A stretch of 64,000 nucleotides of DNA from Planctomycetota bacterium (GCA_020638835.1 JACKHV010000004.1:310001-374000), one strand, 5' to 3'; counted from the stretch's first letter, positions 35,108 to 46,693 are shown. Translations and numbers: made by a program. The notes: a model not told the origin generated them from the letters alone.

Positions 35108-35811
35108 CCGCCACCCGCTCCAGCCCTCCGCGACGCCTCGGGACTCGCCATCCGGGGCGTCGCTCGCGTTCGGTCGGAGGGGGTCGTCGAAGCCTCCGCC
35201 AAGGGTCCGCGGGAGGACCCCTGGATGCGGATTCCGACCCCCGCGCCGAGGCAACTCGCGAGCCGCTCTCGGACCCCTCCGCGGAGCGTGGAAAGCAGTG
35301 CCGGAAGGGCGCCGTCGAGCCCTCCGCGCGGTGGTCTTCCCGGGCGCCAGAACCTAGGATAGAGCGCGACCGCGCGCCCTTTCGGGGGGCCTTCGCGACC
35401 CTCCACTTTTCCACACCGCCCCGTGGAAGATCCGTGGAACCGGACGTGGACTCGACCGGGAGAGCGCGTGGATCTCGCGGGCGATCGGCGTGGACATCTC
35501 GCCGGTCTTCCACGGCCCTGATTCACCGCCCGACGATGCTCTGGACAACTGTGGAAGACCGACGAGCGACTCCCGGTCCGTCCACAGCTCGAGAGCTCTT
35601 GCCAACATGCGACGCGCCGACCGAAGCACCGCACGAGACCTCGGTTGGAGCGCTCGACCTCGCGTTCATCCACATTCCGACCTGCCCCTTAATATGAAGA
35701 AGGATCCTTTAACCTTCCAAGAGGGACAGGAGTGAAGACCCCGCGCGGACTGACCTTCGGACCGCTCCACGACACGGCGCCAGACGGCCCAGACACCCAA
35801 CGACGACGCAC
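35108..35811. other. oriC: Candidate chromosomal origin (oriC), dnaA-dnaN intergenic region
   Basis: This 704-bp gap contains DnaA-box-like 9-mers near the consensus TTATCCACA: TTTTCCACA at 35407-35415, TCTTCCACA on the minus strand at 35550-35558, CCGTCCACA at 35578-35586 and TCATCCACA at 35666-35674, plus weaker CTTCCACGG sites. An AT-rich patch (35689-35718, including TAATAT) could be the unwinding element, or a -10 for dnaN. Position next to dnaA, and the nearby parA/parB, gyrB and parS, support oriC. Confidence 0.7.
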
Positions 35812-36969
35812 ATGAAAGTCACCTGCGATCGAGAGAAGCTGCGCGAAGGCCTCGCCGTGGTGAACAACGTGATTCCGGCCCGCAGCACGAAGCCCGTGCT
35901 CGAGAACGTGAAGCTCGTTGCCAAGGACGACTGCCTCGAGCTGGTCGGCACCGACCTCGAGGTCGCGATCCGCTACAAGCTCATGTCGCACCAGCAGGTC
36001 GCCTCGGACGACGAGAGCTCGCAGGGCGACACGCACGGCCTGGTCGAGATCGCCGAGCCGGGCGTTGCCGTCGTGCCCGCACGCGTCGCGCTGGACTTCG
36101 TGAAGGACCTCGTCGGAAACACGGTGACGCTCGAGACGCGCGAAAACACGCTGCACATCTTCAGCGGCCCGGACACCTGTGAACTCGTCACGGCGGACTC
36201 CGACGAGTACCCGACCGTCAACCAGTTCGACCCCGAGGACTCCTTCGGCATCCAGGGCGGCGTGTTCACGCGGCTCGTCGCCCAGACGGCCTTCGCCGCG
36301 GCGCGGGAAGCGGGCCGCTACGCGATGCACGGCGTGCTGATGGACTTGTCGGACGAGACGCTGAAGCTCGTCGCCACGGACGGACGCCGCCTGGCGCTGA
36401 CCAGCCACCCGATCCCTACCACGGGCTACTCGCACGCCCCGGTGATCGTGCCGGCGAAGGGCATGCAGCTCTTCTGCCGCGTGATCGACGACCCGCTCGC
36501 GCAGATCGCCTTCCACTTCTACGAGAACGAGATCGGCATGCGCGCCGGCAACGCGGAGGTCTTCGCGCGCCTGATCGACGGCGAGTTCCCGAAGTACGCC
36601 GCCGTGATCCCCAGCTCGACCGCAGAGCACATGGAAGCCGACGCCGACCTGCTGACGCGCAAGCTGCGCCTCGTCGCCAACGTGACGGGCGCGGAAGCGC
36701 GCGCGGTGCGCCTCTCGATGAAGACCGGCGAACTCGTGCTGGCCGGCCACTCCGCCGGGCGCGGTGAAGCGCACGCCGAGATGGAGGTCGAGTACAAGGG
36801 CGACGCCGCCGAGATCGCCTTCAACCCCGACTACGTGCTCGAGGGCTTGCGTCACTGCGAGAAGCAGACCGTCGCCCTCGAGTTCAACGACCGCCTGAGC
36901 CCGGGCAAGTTCACGCTGGGCGAGAGCTACACCTACATCGTGATGCCGATCACCGTGGACACGCATTGA
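35812..36969 (+). CDS. dnaN: DNA polymerase III beta sliding clamp
   Basis: A 385-residue clamp subunit whose dimers encircle DNA and tether polymerase III. The three repeated clamp domains are each about 120-130 residues. The second contains A-G-R-Y-A-M-H-G-V-L and T-D-G-R-R-L-A-L, and the end Y-I-V-M-P-I is the clamp's conserved C-terminal strand. Position after dnaA is canonical. Its stop overlaps the TTG start of the DUF721 gene. Confidence 0.97.
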   Translation: MKVTCDREKLREGLAVVNNVIPARSTKPVLENVKLVAKDDCLELVGTDLEVAIRYKLMSHQQVASDDESSQGDTHGLVEIAEPGVAVVPARVALDFVKDLVGNTVTLETRENTLHIFSGPDTCELVTADSDEYPTVNQFDPEDSFGIQGGVFTRLVAQTAFAAAREAGRYAMHGVLMDLSDETLKLVATDGRRLALTSHPIPTTGYSHAPVIVPAKGMQLFCRVIDDPLAQIAFHFYENEIGMRAGNAEVFARLIDGEFPKYAAVIPSSTAEHMEADADLLTRKLRLVANVTGAEARAVRLSMKTGELVLAGHSAGRGEAHAEMEVEYKGDAAEIAFNPDYVLEGLRHCEKQTVALEFNDRLSPGKFTLGESYTYIVMPITVDTH

Positions 36970-37298
36970 CCGACCCGGCCCGGCCTTCCCGCCGGCGCGA
37001 TCCCCGCGACCCGGCACCCTTCACGGAGGTGCTCGATCGCTTCCTCTCGAAGAGCGGGATCGGCCGGCAGCTACGTCAGGGAGAAGTCCTCGACGCGTGG
37101 CGCAAGGTCCTCGGGCCGCGACTCTCGAGGCGCGCGCGCGCCGTTCGCTTCCTCCGCGGCGAGCTCGTCGTGCAAGTGGACTCCGCGACGCACCTCCAGG
37201 AACTGCAGAACTTCACAGGCGAACAGTACCGGCACCAGGCCAACCGACTGCTCGGCGACGAGCGCATCAAGTCCGTCGCGTTCCGCCTGAAGCAATGA
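36966..37298 (+). CDS. DUF721 protein, DciA-like helicase operator
   Basis: A 110-residue DUF721 protein. Core residues are V-L-D-A-W-R-K-V-L-G and L-V-V-Q-V-D-S-A-T-H-L-Q-E-L, the conserved W and the H-x-x-E-L pattern. DciA is the ancestral loader/operator of the replicative helicase DnaB in bacteria without DnaC, and dnaA-dnaN-dciA-gyrB order fits that. The start is TTG, overlapping the dnaN stop (TTGA). Confidence 0.88.
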   Translation: MTDPARPSRRRDPRDPAPFTEVLDRFLSKSGIGRQLRQGEVLDAWRKVLGPRLSRRARAVRFLRGELVVQVDSATHLQELQNFTGEQYRHQANRLLGDERIKSVAFRLKQ

Positions 37299-37349
37299 CC
37301 GCACACCAGCAGCGCACGGACACCGGGCGCGACACGCGAGCGACAGTGA

Positions 37350-39815
<2,466 letters not shown>

Positions 39816-39852
39816 TCCCCGGGCGGGTCCTCGCGGGCTCGACTCGAACCGC

Positions 39853-39894
39853 CGCGGCCGGTGCGCTCTCGGAGACGAGGACGCGCCGGCCGCG
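39853..39894. terminator. Possible gyrB terminator hairpin
   Basis: A 9-bp perfect stem (CGCGGCCGG with CCGGCCGCG) encloses a 24-nt loop 38 bp past the gyrB stop, with no T-tract. Weak evidence for termination. Confidence 0.35.
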
Positions 39895-40078
39895 CGCTTC
39901 CGGCACAGCAGCGAGCGCGCGGGAGCCGCCCGAAACCCGCTCCGCGGCGCCCGGAAGGCCCTTCGTGGATCGATCGGTCGACTCGGCCCGCATCGGGCTC
40001 CAGCCCGGGGGGCGCCCCCGCCGATAGCAGGCGAGGTCGGTCCCACCGGGACTCCCCACCTCCCACCCCGATCGGAAC

Positions 40079-40759
40079 GTGAAGCACACCCAGCGCCTCG
40101 GATACCAACGTCTCGCCGAAGTCCTCATGGAGCGCGGCCTCGTGGAAGCACAGGCGGTGCGTGACGCTCTCGAGATGGGACAGCGCGGCAGCCTGCCCTT
40201 CCCGGAAGCGCTCGTCTCGGCGAGCCTCGTCGCGGACTGGGAACTCTCGCGGATCGTCTGCGAGGTGTTCGGCCTGCCGTTCCTGACCGTCGACATCGCG
40301 AGCCCCGATCCGAAGGCCATGGAAGGCCTGAACCAGGGCTACCTGATGGAGCACGGCTTGGTGCCGTTGTCGCGCTACGGCAAGGTGCTCACCGTCGCGA
40401 TGCCCGCCGTCGTCCCTGCCGAAGTGCTGGGCGCGCTCACGAACGGCAACGACTTGATGATCAGCCCGGTCGTGGGCACCGTGCGCACGAACCGTCGCTG
40501 GATCGACGAGCACATGACGCCGCAGGCTCCCTTGCCCGCGGAAGTCGACCTCTCCGAGATGTCGGCGGAGGGCAGCGGCGAGTGGGCGAGCATCTTCGAC
40601 GAAGGCGACGCCGCCGTGCAGCTCGAGCTCGGTGACGGCACCGACGAGGACGAGTCGAACGAGGGACTCGAGCTGAAACTCGCGCAGCCCGCGAACTCCG
40701 ACTCGGACTCCTCGCTGACGCTCGACATCGGCGACGCGTCGGATTCCGAGGAGGACTGA
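40079..40759 (+). CDS. Stand-alone MshEN (type II/IV secretion ATPase N-terminal) domain protein
   Basis: A 226-residue protein. Residues of about 8-150 look like the MshEN domain found at the N-terminus of GspE/PilB-type secretion ATPases, with the leucine/glycine pattern L-A-E-V-L-M-E-R-G-L-V and the G-L-P-F-L-T-V segment. That domain binds cyclic di-GMP in MshE. The ATPase part is missing; instead there is an acidic, Ser/Asp-rich 75-residue tail. It may act as a c-di-GMP-responsive adaptor for a secretion or pilus system elsewhere. GTG start at 40079. A coding remnant follows in the same frame. Confidence 0.72.
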   Translation: MKHTQRLGYQRLAEVLMERGLVEAQAVRDALEMGQRGSLPFPEALVSASLVADWELSRIVCEVFGLPFLTVDIASPDPKAMEGLNQGYLMEHGLVPLSRYGKVLTVAMPAVVPAEVLGALTNGNDLMISPVVGTVRTNRRWIDEHMTPQAPLPAEVDLSEMSAEGSGEWASIFDEGDAAVQLELGDGTDEDESNEGLELKLAQPANSDSDSSLTLDIGDASDSEED

Positions 40760-40783
40760 GCCCCGCCCCACGGCCTCGCGAGG

Positions 40784-40930
40784 GTAGGGGCCGAGAACGC
40801 GCTGCTCCTCGAGGGGGACCGCAGCATTCCGTTCAGCACGATCCCGGCGAGCGGCGAGCTCGACTTGCTCTTCGACCTACCGCCAGGCACGTCCCTCGGC
40901 GACATGGTTGCGCGGCAAGCGATCGCCTGA
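40784..40930 (+). pseudogene. C-terminal remnant of a secreted-type protein
   Basis: A 48-codon open stretch ending in TGA that reads like the C-terminal beta strands of lineage-specific secreted proteins, with E-N-A-L-L-L-E-G-D, I-P-F-S-T-I-P-A-S-G-E-L-D-L-L-F and Q-A-I-A. It has no start codon near its beginning and follows the MshEN gene's stop in the same frame by 24 bp. Best read as the 3' remnant of a lost gene. Confidence 0.45.
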
Positions 40931-40955
40931 CGAATTCGGCACCGCTCGTGAATCT

Positions 40956-41762
40956 CTAGCGCTTCGGCGCGCGCCAACCGCCGCCGAGTCGACGAGCGAG
41001 CAAGCGGTCGGCGAGGCGCGGTGCGAAGAGACCGAGCGCGGTGAGCGCGAGCCACTTCTTGCGCATGCTGTGCTCGGGGCGCGGATGGCGCGCGAGGCGC
41101 AGCACTTCGGCGGCGACCTCGTCGGGGCCCGCGGCGCCGCTGAGGTCCGGGTCGGGCAGGCGCGAGGGGTTCGGTTGCACTTCGAAGAAACCCGTCGCGG
41201 TCAGCGCCGGGTTCAGCGTGCAGACGGCGATGTCCTCCGTCGCCCACTCGATGCGCAGACCTTCGGAGAAGGAGCACAGCGCGGACTTGCTCGCGGCGTA
41301 GGCCGTCTGACCGGGGATGCCGCGGCGTCCGACGACCGAAGCGATGTTCACGACGACGGGCTCGGAACCGCGGCGCAGCAGCGGGAGCGCCGCCTTGCAG
41401 AGCAGGAAGGGCGCGAGCACGTTCGTCCGGAAGGTGCGCTCGAGCAGCGCGGGGTCCAGCTCTTCGACCTTCGCGCGGTAGCCGAGTCCCGCGTTGTTGA
41501 CGAGCAGCTCGAGGCCGCCGAACTCCGCGTCGACACGCGCCAGCGCGGCTTCCAGCGCGGCGGGGTCGCAGAGGTCGCAGACGACGCGGAGGTGTTCGCC
41601 GTGCTCGTTCTCGCGCAGCGACTCGTGCACCGCCCGCAGCTCGCTCTCGCGGCGCGCGAGCAGCACGACGCGGTAGCCGGCCTCGGCCAGCGCGCGAGCC
41701 GTGGCCGCGCCGATCCCGGAGGATGCGCCGGTGACCAGCGCGCGGCGCAGGGGGACGCTCAA
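40956..41762 (-). CDS. Short-chain dehydrogenase/reductase
   Basis: A 268-residue SDR. The NAD(P)-binding T-G-A-S-S-G-I-G lies near residues 10-17, followed by N-N-A-G, a catalytic serine in the N-I-A-S region and Y-A-A-S-K as the Y-x-x-x-K pair. A basic residue pair after beta-2 (A-R-R) suggests NADP preference. The TTG start at 41762 overlaps the stop of the upstream membrane protein (TTGA); an ATG 42 bp upstream (41804) is possible but adds non-conserved residues. Last in the trx-fmt-rsmB operon. Confidence 0.85.
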   Translation of the reverse strand: MSVPLRRALVTGASSGIGAATARALAEAGYRVVLLARRESELRAVHESLRENEHGEHLRVVCDLCDPAALEAALARVDAEFGGLELLVNNAGLGYRAKVEELDPALLERTFRTNVLAPFLLCKAALPLLRRGSEPVVVNIASVVGRRGIPGQTAYAASKSALCSFSEGLRIEWATEDIAVCTLNPALTATGFFEVQPNPSRLPDPDLSGAAGPDEVAAEVLRLARHPRPEHSMRKKWLALTALGLFAPRLADRLLARRLGGGWRAPKR

Positions 41763-42355
41763 CGCCCGGTGATCTTGGAGAGACCGGCGAGCGTGTCGGT
41801 CCACGCCGTGCGCTTGCGGATCACGTCGCGGACCTGCGCGTCACGATCGCCGTACTCGGCGACGAGTTCTTCCTCGAGCACGCGCGTGTCCTCGAGGATC
41901 TTGCTGAAGAGGTCCTTCGCCGCGATGCCGTTCTCGCGGAAGCCCGAGTAGTCGCTGGTCTGCTTGGCCTTCATCGCCGCCGCGTAGTAGCTCTCGGCCT
42001 GCGAGGCTTCCTTCAGCGCGTCGAGCCAGACCTGGTTCGTCGCGAGCAGCCCGGCGGGCGGCGTGTCGTAGTTCGCGCCGGAGCTCGCGCCGGCGGAGCC
42101 CGACGACTTGTGCGTGGGCGCCGTCTCGCGCGGCAGGTCGGCGAACGGAACGCGCCGCGTGTCGATCACCTCGGGCTCGTCGGCCTTGTCCTTCTTCGAC
42201 TGCGCGATCTGGCGCGCGAAGAACAGCGCGCCGCCCAGCAGCAGCACCAGGATCGCGATCGGACCCACGGGCAGACCGCGCTGGGGCTGGGCGCGACGCG
42301 AGCGGGGTTCTTCTTCCTCGTCGGGACGACGAGTGGAGCGGGTGGTTCGAGCCAT
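41759..42355 (-). CDS. Hypothetical single-pass membrane protein
   Basis: A 198-residue protein with a basic, Arg-rich cytoplasmic start, one membrane helix at about 29-48 (G-P-I-A-I-L-V-L-L-L-G-G-A-L) and a charged extracytoplasmic region with helical segments. I do not recognise a family. It lies 40 bp after rsmB and overlaps the SDR start, so it belongs to the operon. Its helical C-terminus could interact with a partner in the envelope. Confidence 0.6.
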   Translation of the reverse strand: MARTTRSTRRPDEEEEPRSRRAQPQRGLPVGPIAILVLLLGGALFFARQIAQSKKDKADEPEVIDTRRVPFADLPRETAPTHKSSGSAGASSGANYDTPPAGLLATNQVWLDALKEASQAESYYAAAMKAKQTSDYSGFRENGIAAKDLFSKILEDTRVLEEELVAEYGDRDAQVRDVIRKRTAWTDTLAGLSKITGR

Positions 42356-42395
42356 GGCCCGAAGAGGATACGCGGAGCGCCGGAAGCGGGGAAGC

Positions 42396-43721
42396 TCAGG
42401 CGCGCTTCACGAGCCTGGCGGCGTATCCACCGTCGACCGGACCCTCGTCCGCGGCGGGATCGGGCAGGATCTCGTGCTCGAGGGCGAGTTCGTAGTCGTC
42501 GTGGCGCTCGAGGAAGGCCTTGATCAGCTGGCCGTTCTCCTCGGGCTCGATCGAGCAGGTGGACCAGACGAGCGTTCCACCTTTGCGCACGCGTGCCGCG
42601 CCGGCCTCGAGCAGCTCGGTCTGCAGCGCGCCGAGTTCGTGACGCTGTGCCGGTCCGAAGCGCCAGCGCGCGTCGGGACGTGCAGCGAGCACGCCGGTGT
42701 TCGAGCAGGGCGCGTCGACGAACACGCCGTCGAAGTCCGTCTCGGCGGGCGGTGCTCCGCCCTCGAGCAGCCGCGTCTCGACGCGGTCGAGCACGCGGAG
42801 TCGTTCCGCGGTCTGGCGCAGGCGGTCGAGCTTGCCCTCGTCGACGTCGCACGCGAGCACCGACGCACCCGCTGCCGCGAGCACGACGGTCTTGCCGCCC
42901 GGCGCGGCGCAGAGGTCGAGCCAGCGTTCACCGGACCGAGCGCCCGCGAGTTCCGCCGCGCGCAACGCGGCCGCACCCTGCACGGTGACGCGACCTTCGC
43001 GGAACGCGTTGCTGGTGAGCACGGCGCTCGTGTCTGACGCGGACGCGATCAGCACCGACTCGTGTTTTCCACGAACAGTCGACACATCGTGGACAACCAG
43101 CTCGGATGCGATCGTTTCACTCGACACGCCGACGCAGCGCAGCGAGAGCGGAGGCTCTTGCAGCGCGCCTTCACACAGCGCGAACGCGCGTTCGCGTCCA
43201 TGTCGCTTGTCCCAGCGCTTCACGAGCGCGGACGGCATCGACAGCGCGTCCTCGGCCCACAAATAGGGATGCTCGGAAGGATCTCGGAACAAGTCGTCCG
43301 CGAAGTGCAGATCCCTGCCGATGAAGTCACGTTTCGGATCGCCGCTGTGTCCGCTGCGGCGCCGACGGATCGCTTCGCGCAGCACGGCGTTCACGTACTT
43401 CGCCTTCGACGGTCCGAGCACGTCGAGCGCCGCGCGCATCGTCTCCGAGACGGCGGCGTGGTCCGGCACCTGGTCGAGGAAGTAGAGCTGCACCAGCCCG
43501 ATGCGCAGGATCGTGGCGAGGTCGCGGTTCGGTTTTCCACGCGCGAGCTCGCGCAGCATTGCGTTCAGCGTCGCGCGTCGCCGCACGTCCGTGCCGACGA
43601 GGCGGCGCAGCAGACCGCGGTCGCGCGGATCGAGGCCCTCGCGGTCGGCGACGGCGCCGACGAGGCGCGTCGGTGTGCTCGAACCGGAACGGAGGATCTC
43701 CCAGGCGAGGCGGCGTGTCAT
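42396..43721 (-). CDS. rsmB: 16S rRNA (cytosine-5) methyltransferase RsmB
   Basis: A 441-residue protein: a NusB-like RNA-binding domain (about 1-140) and a Rossmann methyltransferase. The SAM site is C-A-A-P-G-G-K-T, with D-A-P-C-S-N-T-G containing the release cysteine and C389 in S-T-C-S as the catalytic nucleophile. RsmB makes m5C967 in 16S rRNA. The fmt-rsmB order is a common bacterial pairing. The ATG overlaps the fmt stop (ATGA). Confidence 0.93.
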   Translation of the reverse strand: MTRRLAWEILRSGSSTPTRLVGAVADREGLDPRDRGLLRRLVGTDVRRRATLNAMLRELARGKPNRDLATILRIGLVQLYFLDQVPDHAAVSETMRAALDVLGPSKAKYVNAVLREAIRRRRSGHSGDPKRDFIGRDLHFADDLFRDPSEHPYLWAEDALSMPSALVKRWDKRHGRERAFALCEGALQEPPLSLRCVGVSSETIASELVVHDVSTVRGKHESVLIASASDTSAVLTSNAFREGRVTVQGAAALRAAELAGARSGERWLDLCAAPGGKTVVLAAAGASVLACDVDEGKLDRLRQTAERLRVLDRVETRLLEGGAPPAETDFDGVFVDAPCSNTGVLAARPDARWRFGPAQRHELGALQTELLEAGAARVRKGGTLVWSTCSIEPEENGQLIKAFLERHDDYELALEHEILPDPAADEGPVDGGYAARLVKRA

Positions 43722-44686
43722 GCGGACTTCTCGGTCGAGTCGGTGGAGGGGTCGCCGAGTCGTGCGCCGACTTCGCAGCGCGCGCCGCGCAACCAGGCGT
43801 CGGCGGGCATCGCGCGGCTGCCGGCGGGCTTCACCTCGAGGAGCTCGAGGGCGCCGCTGCCGCAGGCGACGAGGCAGCGCGGCTTCGTCTCGAGCAGGCT
43901 GCCCGGCGCCGCGTCGTGCGCCGGAACGTCGTGCGCGATGCGCGCGGCGGTGATCGTGAGCGGCTTGCCGTCCGGCGCGGTGGTCGTGGCGCCCGGCCAG
44001 GGGTGCATCGCGCGCCGGCGGCGGTCGACTTCTTCGGCGCTCTGCGACCAGTCGACGCGGCCCGCGCTCTTCTCGAGCTTGCCGGCGTAGGTGGCGAGTG
44101 CGTCGTCCTGCGGCCTGAAGACGACCGCGCCGGACTCGATCAGGTCGAGCGCCTCGACGGCCGCGCGCCCGCCGAGCACGGCGAGTCGGTCGAACAACTC
44201 GCCCGCCGTCTCCTCGGAGCCGATCGGCGTGGCGAGTTCTTGCACCACGTCGCCCTTGTCGAGTGCGAGCACCATGCGCTGCACCGAGACACCGGTCGCG
44301 GCATCACCCGCGAGGATCGCGGCTTGGATCGGCGAGGCGCCCCGGTGACGCGGCAGCAGCGACGCGTGCACGTTCAGCGCGCCGTGCGGCGCGAGCTGCA
44401 GCATCGGTTCACGCAGGATCTCGCCATAGCTCGCGACGACGAGCACTTCGGGCTCGAGCGCGCGCAACTCCGCCTGCACCGACTCGTCGCGCGTCGACTC
44501 GGGTTGGAAGACCGGGACGCCGTGCGCTTGCGCCGCTTCGGCGAGCGGAGACAGCGCGACGGACCGCCCGCGGCCACGCGGACGGTCCGGTCGTGTGACG
44601 AGCCCGCAGACTTCGTGCGGGCTCGCGAGGAGGGCGTCGAGAACCGGCCCGGCGAAGGGCGGCGAACCGAGGAACAGGAGTCGCAT
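43718..44686 (-). CDS. fmt: Methionyl-tRNA formyltransferase
   Basis: A 322-residue enzyme that formylates initiator Met-tRNA. The formyltransferase domain has V-A-S-Y-G-E-I-L and the active-site run H-A-S-L-L-P-R-H-R-G-A-S-P-I, followed by the smaller C-terminal tRNA-binding domain from about residue 205. It overlaps rsmB by four bases, and a thioredoxin gene lies 27 bp upstream. Confidence 0.95.
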   Translation of the reverse strand: MRLLFLGSPPFAGPVLDALLASPHEVCGLVTRPDRPRGRGRSVALSPLAEAAQAHGVPVFQPESTRDESVQAELRALEPEVLVVASYGEILREPMLQLAPHGALNVHASLLPRHRGASPIQAAILAGDAATGVSVQRMVLALDKGDVVQELATPIGSEETAGELFDRLAVLGGRAAVEALDLIESGAVVFRPQDDALATYAGKLEKSAGRVDWSQSAEEVDRRRRAMHPWPGATTTAPDGKPLTITAARIAHDVPAHDAAPGSLLETKPRCLVACGSGALELLEVKPAGSRAMPADAWLRGARCEVGARLGDPSTDSTEKSA

Positions 44687-44713
44687 CGGGCGGGTCGGGG
44701 CGACCCGGACTCG

Positions 44714-45037
44714 CTAGAGGTGCGACTCGACTTCGGCCTTCAGGCGCTCGTAGGGCATCGCGCCCATCATCTGGTGCGCGACTTCGCCGCCCTTGATCAG
44801 CAGGAAGGTCGGGATCGAGATGATCCCGTAGCGCGAGGCCACCTCGGGGTTGTTCTGGGTGTCGAGCTTCACGACCTTCAGCTTGCCGTGCAGGTCGCCG
44901 GCGAGCTTGTCGACGAAGGGACCCATCGCCTTGCAGGGCCCGCACCACTCGGCCCAGAAATCCACCAGCACGGGGGTTTCGGACTGGAGGACCGTGGTCT
45001 CCCACATGCTGTCGGTCACGTCGAGGGCGTTGCTCAT
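44714..45037 (-). CDS. trxA: Thioredoxin
   Basis: A 107-residue thioredoxin with the canonical W-C-G-P-C-K active site at residues 31-36 and the conserved cis-proline region I-P-T-F near 76. ATG at 45037, preceded by AAGGAG. A longer frame extends upstream but adds low-complexity residues. It heads the leftward operon toward fmt. Small size, no signal peptide: cytoplasmic. Confidence 0.95.
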   Translation of the reverse strand: MSNALDVTDSMWETTVLQSETPVLVDFWAEWCGPCKAMGPFVDKLAGDLHGKLKVVKLDTQNNPEVASRYGIISIPTFLLIKGGEVAHQMMGAMPYERLKAEVESHL

Positions 45038-45378
45038 GGCGGGGCTCCTTGGAGGCTTCGGGGGATCTCGGGTGGTTCGCGTGCCGCGCGAAGGCACGGG
45101 GCCGGAATATGGGACAGGGGCGCTGCCGCGTCCACGGGGCAGCGCGAAAAGGCGCCCGTTCCCCCGTCGGGACACCGCTCGATCGCGCGCGGAGATCCCC
45201 CTCGCCAAGGCGGAACGCGCCCCTAGAATGAGCGCGGGGGGAGACGGCCGAGTTCCGGCCGTGGGTCACTGCATCCCGTGATCCGACCGAGGGAGCTGTT
45301 CTTCGAGGGTTCTCCGACCCCATCGATACGGGCTCGCCGCGCACCGCTGGCGGGGCCCTACGACCGGAGAAATCACCG
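45038..45378 (+). promoter_or_regulatory. Divergent promoter region, thioredoxin operon and secreted protein
   Basis: This 341-bp gap holds no gene. Reading right, TAGAAT (45224-45229) with a weak TCGCCA 16 bp upstream (45202-45207) could drive the first secreted paralog. A short hairpin follows in the leader (ACGGCC/GGCCGT). Confidence 0.4.
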
Positions 45379-46671
45379 ATGACGCGCATCACCGCAACCT
45401 GGCTCGCAGCCGCCGCTCTCGCTGCTACTGGCGTCGCTTCCCCGACCTCGACCGATCAAGTCGGACCCCTGCCCTGCAGCGCGCCGGTCGCGCACTGCGA
45501 TCCGGGCTGCTACGACCTGGGCAACAAGGTCACCGGCGTCGTGGCGCCGCCGGACTACGGATTGCGACTGGACGGCTTGTTCGGGGATCCCGCGAGCCAT
45601 TGGACCTTCGACTTCGAGGCGCCGCTGACGGGCGTGCAGATGTGCTACGACGGCACGGGCACGATCGTGATCGACGGCATCGCTTACGGCGGCCTCGACG
45701 TGGGGTCCGACTGGGATCCGATCGAGCGAGGCTTCCTCGAGATCCACTTCGTGTACGAGAACGCGACGTGCGTCAACGGGAACCTCTACGTGCTCGAGTC
45801 CGAGGGCACTTTCGCCGGCGGCAGCGTGACGTGGCTGAACACCGGTGACGTGATCGAATTGACCGGCAAGGCGAACGGCGCCGGAGAGATCTTCATCTTC
45901 GACGGTCAGGGCGGAGACCCCGCGCGCGGTTGGGTCATGTACGGCAACAACCTCGTCGGCGACTTCGCCATGACGGTCTTCGCGAACACGAACTGCTTCC
46001 CCGAGCCCGACTGCGACAACGACGGCATCCCGGACTCGCAGGAAGCCGACTGCAACGCGAACGGGCTGCCGGACGACTGCGAGGGACTCCCCGATTGCAA
46101 CCAGAACGGCGTGCCGGACGAGTGCGACATCGCGGCCGGGGCAGCGGACGAGAACCAGAACGGCGTCCCCGACGTCTGCGAGCCGGGCGTCGAGGAGTTC
46201 TGCGTCCCCGATCCGCAGGTCGGATTCACCGTGCCTTGCCCGTGCGGCAACGACGTGCTGCCCGGCGCGAGCGGCGGTTGTGTGAACTCGACGGGCGTTG
46301 GTGCGGTGTTGCAGGCTCTCGGAACGACCAGCATCGCGGCCGCCGACCTGGAACTCGTGGCGTCCAACCTGCCGGATCACTCGCCCGGCATCTTCATCAC
46401 GGGTCTGCTGCCCGCGAACGGCGGGATGGGCACGCCCTTCCGCGCCGGCGTGTTGTGCATCGACGGCCCGATCGTGCGCCTCGAGAAGGTCCAGCTCCCG
46501 CAGAACGGACAGAGCTCGATGCCGATGGACGGATCCTTGCCCGTCTGGCAACAAGTCGGCGCGACGCCGGGTGACACCTTCTACTTCCAGTTCTGGTATC
46601 GCGACCACGGCGGACCCTGCGCGAGCCAAGCGAACTTGACGAACGCGCTGCGCGTCACCTTCGGAGTCTGA
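45379..46671 (+). CDS. Secreted protein with calcium-binding repeats (paralog 1)
   Basis: A 430-residue exported protein with a signal peptide ending near residue 21 (A-A-L-A-A-T-G-V-A-S). Residues 30-205 are a beta-rich domain with C-Y-D-L-G-N-K-V-T-G-V-V-A-P. Residues 211-267 carry tandem thrombospondin-3/dockerin-like loops of the pattern D-x-N-x-N-G-x-P-D-x-C, expected to bind Ca2+. A Cys-bearing C-terminal beta domain (V-P-C-P-C-G-N-D) follows. The next gene encodes a close paralog of the same plan. Role unknown; an extracellular structural or adhesive protein is likely. Confidence 0.78.
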   Translation: MTRITATWLAAAALAATGVASPTSTDQVGPLPCSAPVAHCDPGCYDLGNKVTGVVAPPDYGLRLDGLFGDPASHWTFDFEAPLTGVQMCYDGTGTIVIDGIAYGGLDVGSDWDPIERGFLEIHFVYENATCVNGNLYVLESEGTFAGGSVTWLNTGDVIELTGKANGAGEIFIFDGQGGDPARGWVMYGNNLVGDFAMTVFANTNCFPEPDCDNDGIPDSQEADCNANGLPDDCEGLPDCNQNGVPDECDIAAGAADENQNGVPDVCEPGVEEFCVPDPQVGFTVPCPCGNDVLPGASGGCVNSTGVGAVLQALGTTSIAAADLELVASNLPDHSPGIFITGLLPANGGMGTPFRAGVLCIDGPIVRLEKVQLPQNGQSSMPMDGSLPVWQQVGATPGDTFYFQFWYRDHGGPCASQANLTNALRVTFGV

Positions 46672-46693
46672 CTCCCGACTCGGATGACCGACG

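Noticed and set aside
35332..35360. Promoter for dnaN with TAGGAT at 35355-35360
   Set aside because: The -35 at the right distance (TGGTCT) is poor and the site is 450 bp from dnaN; kept only as a possibility.
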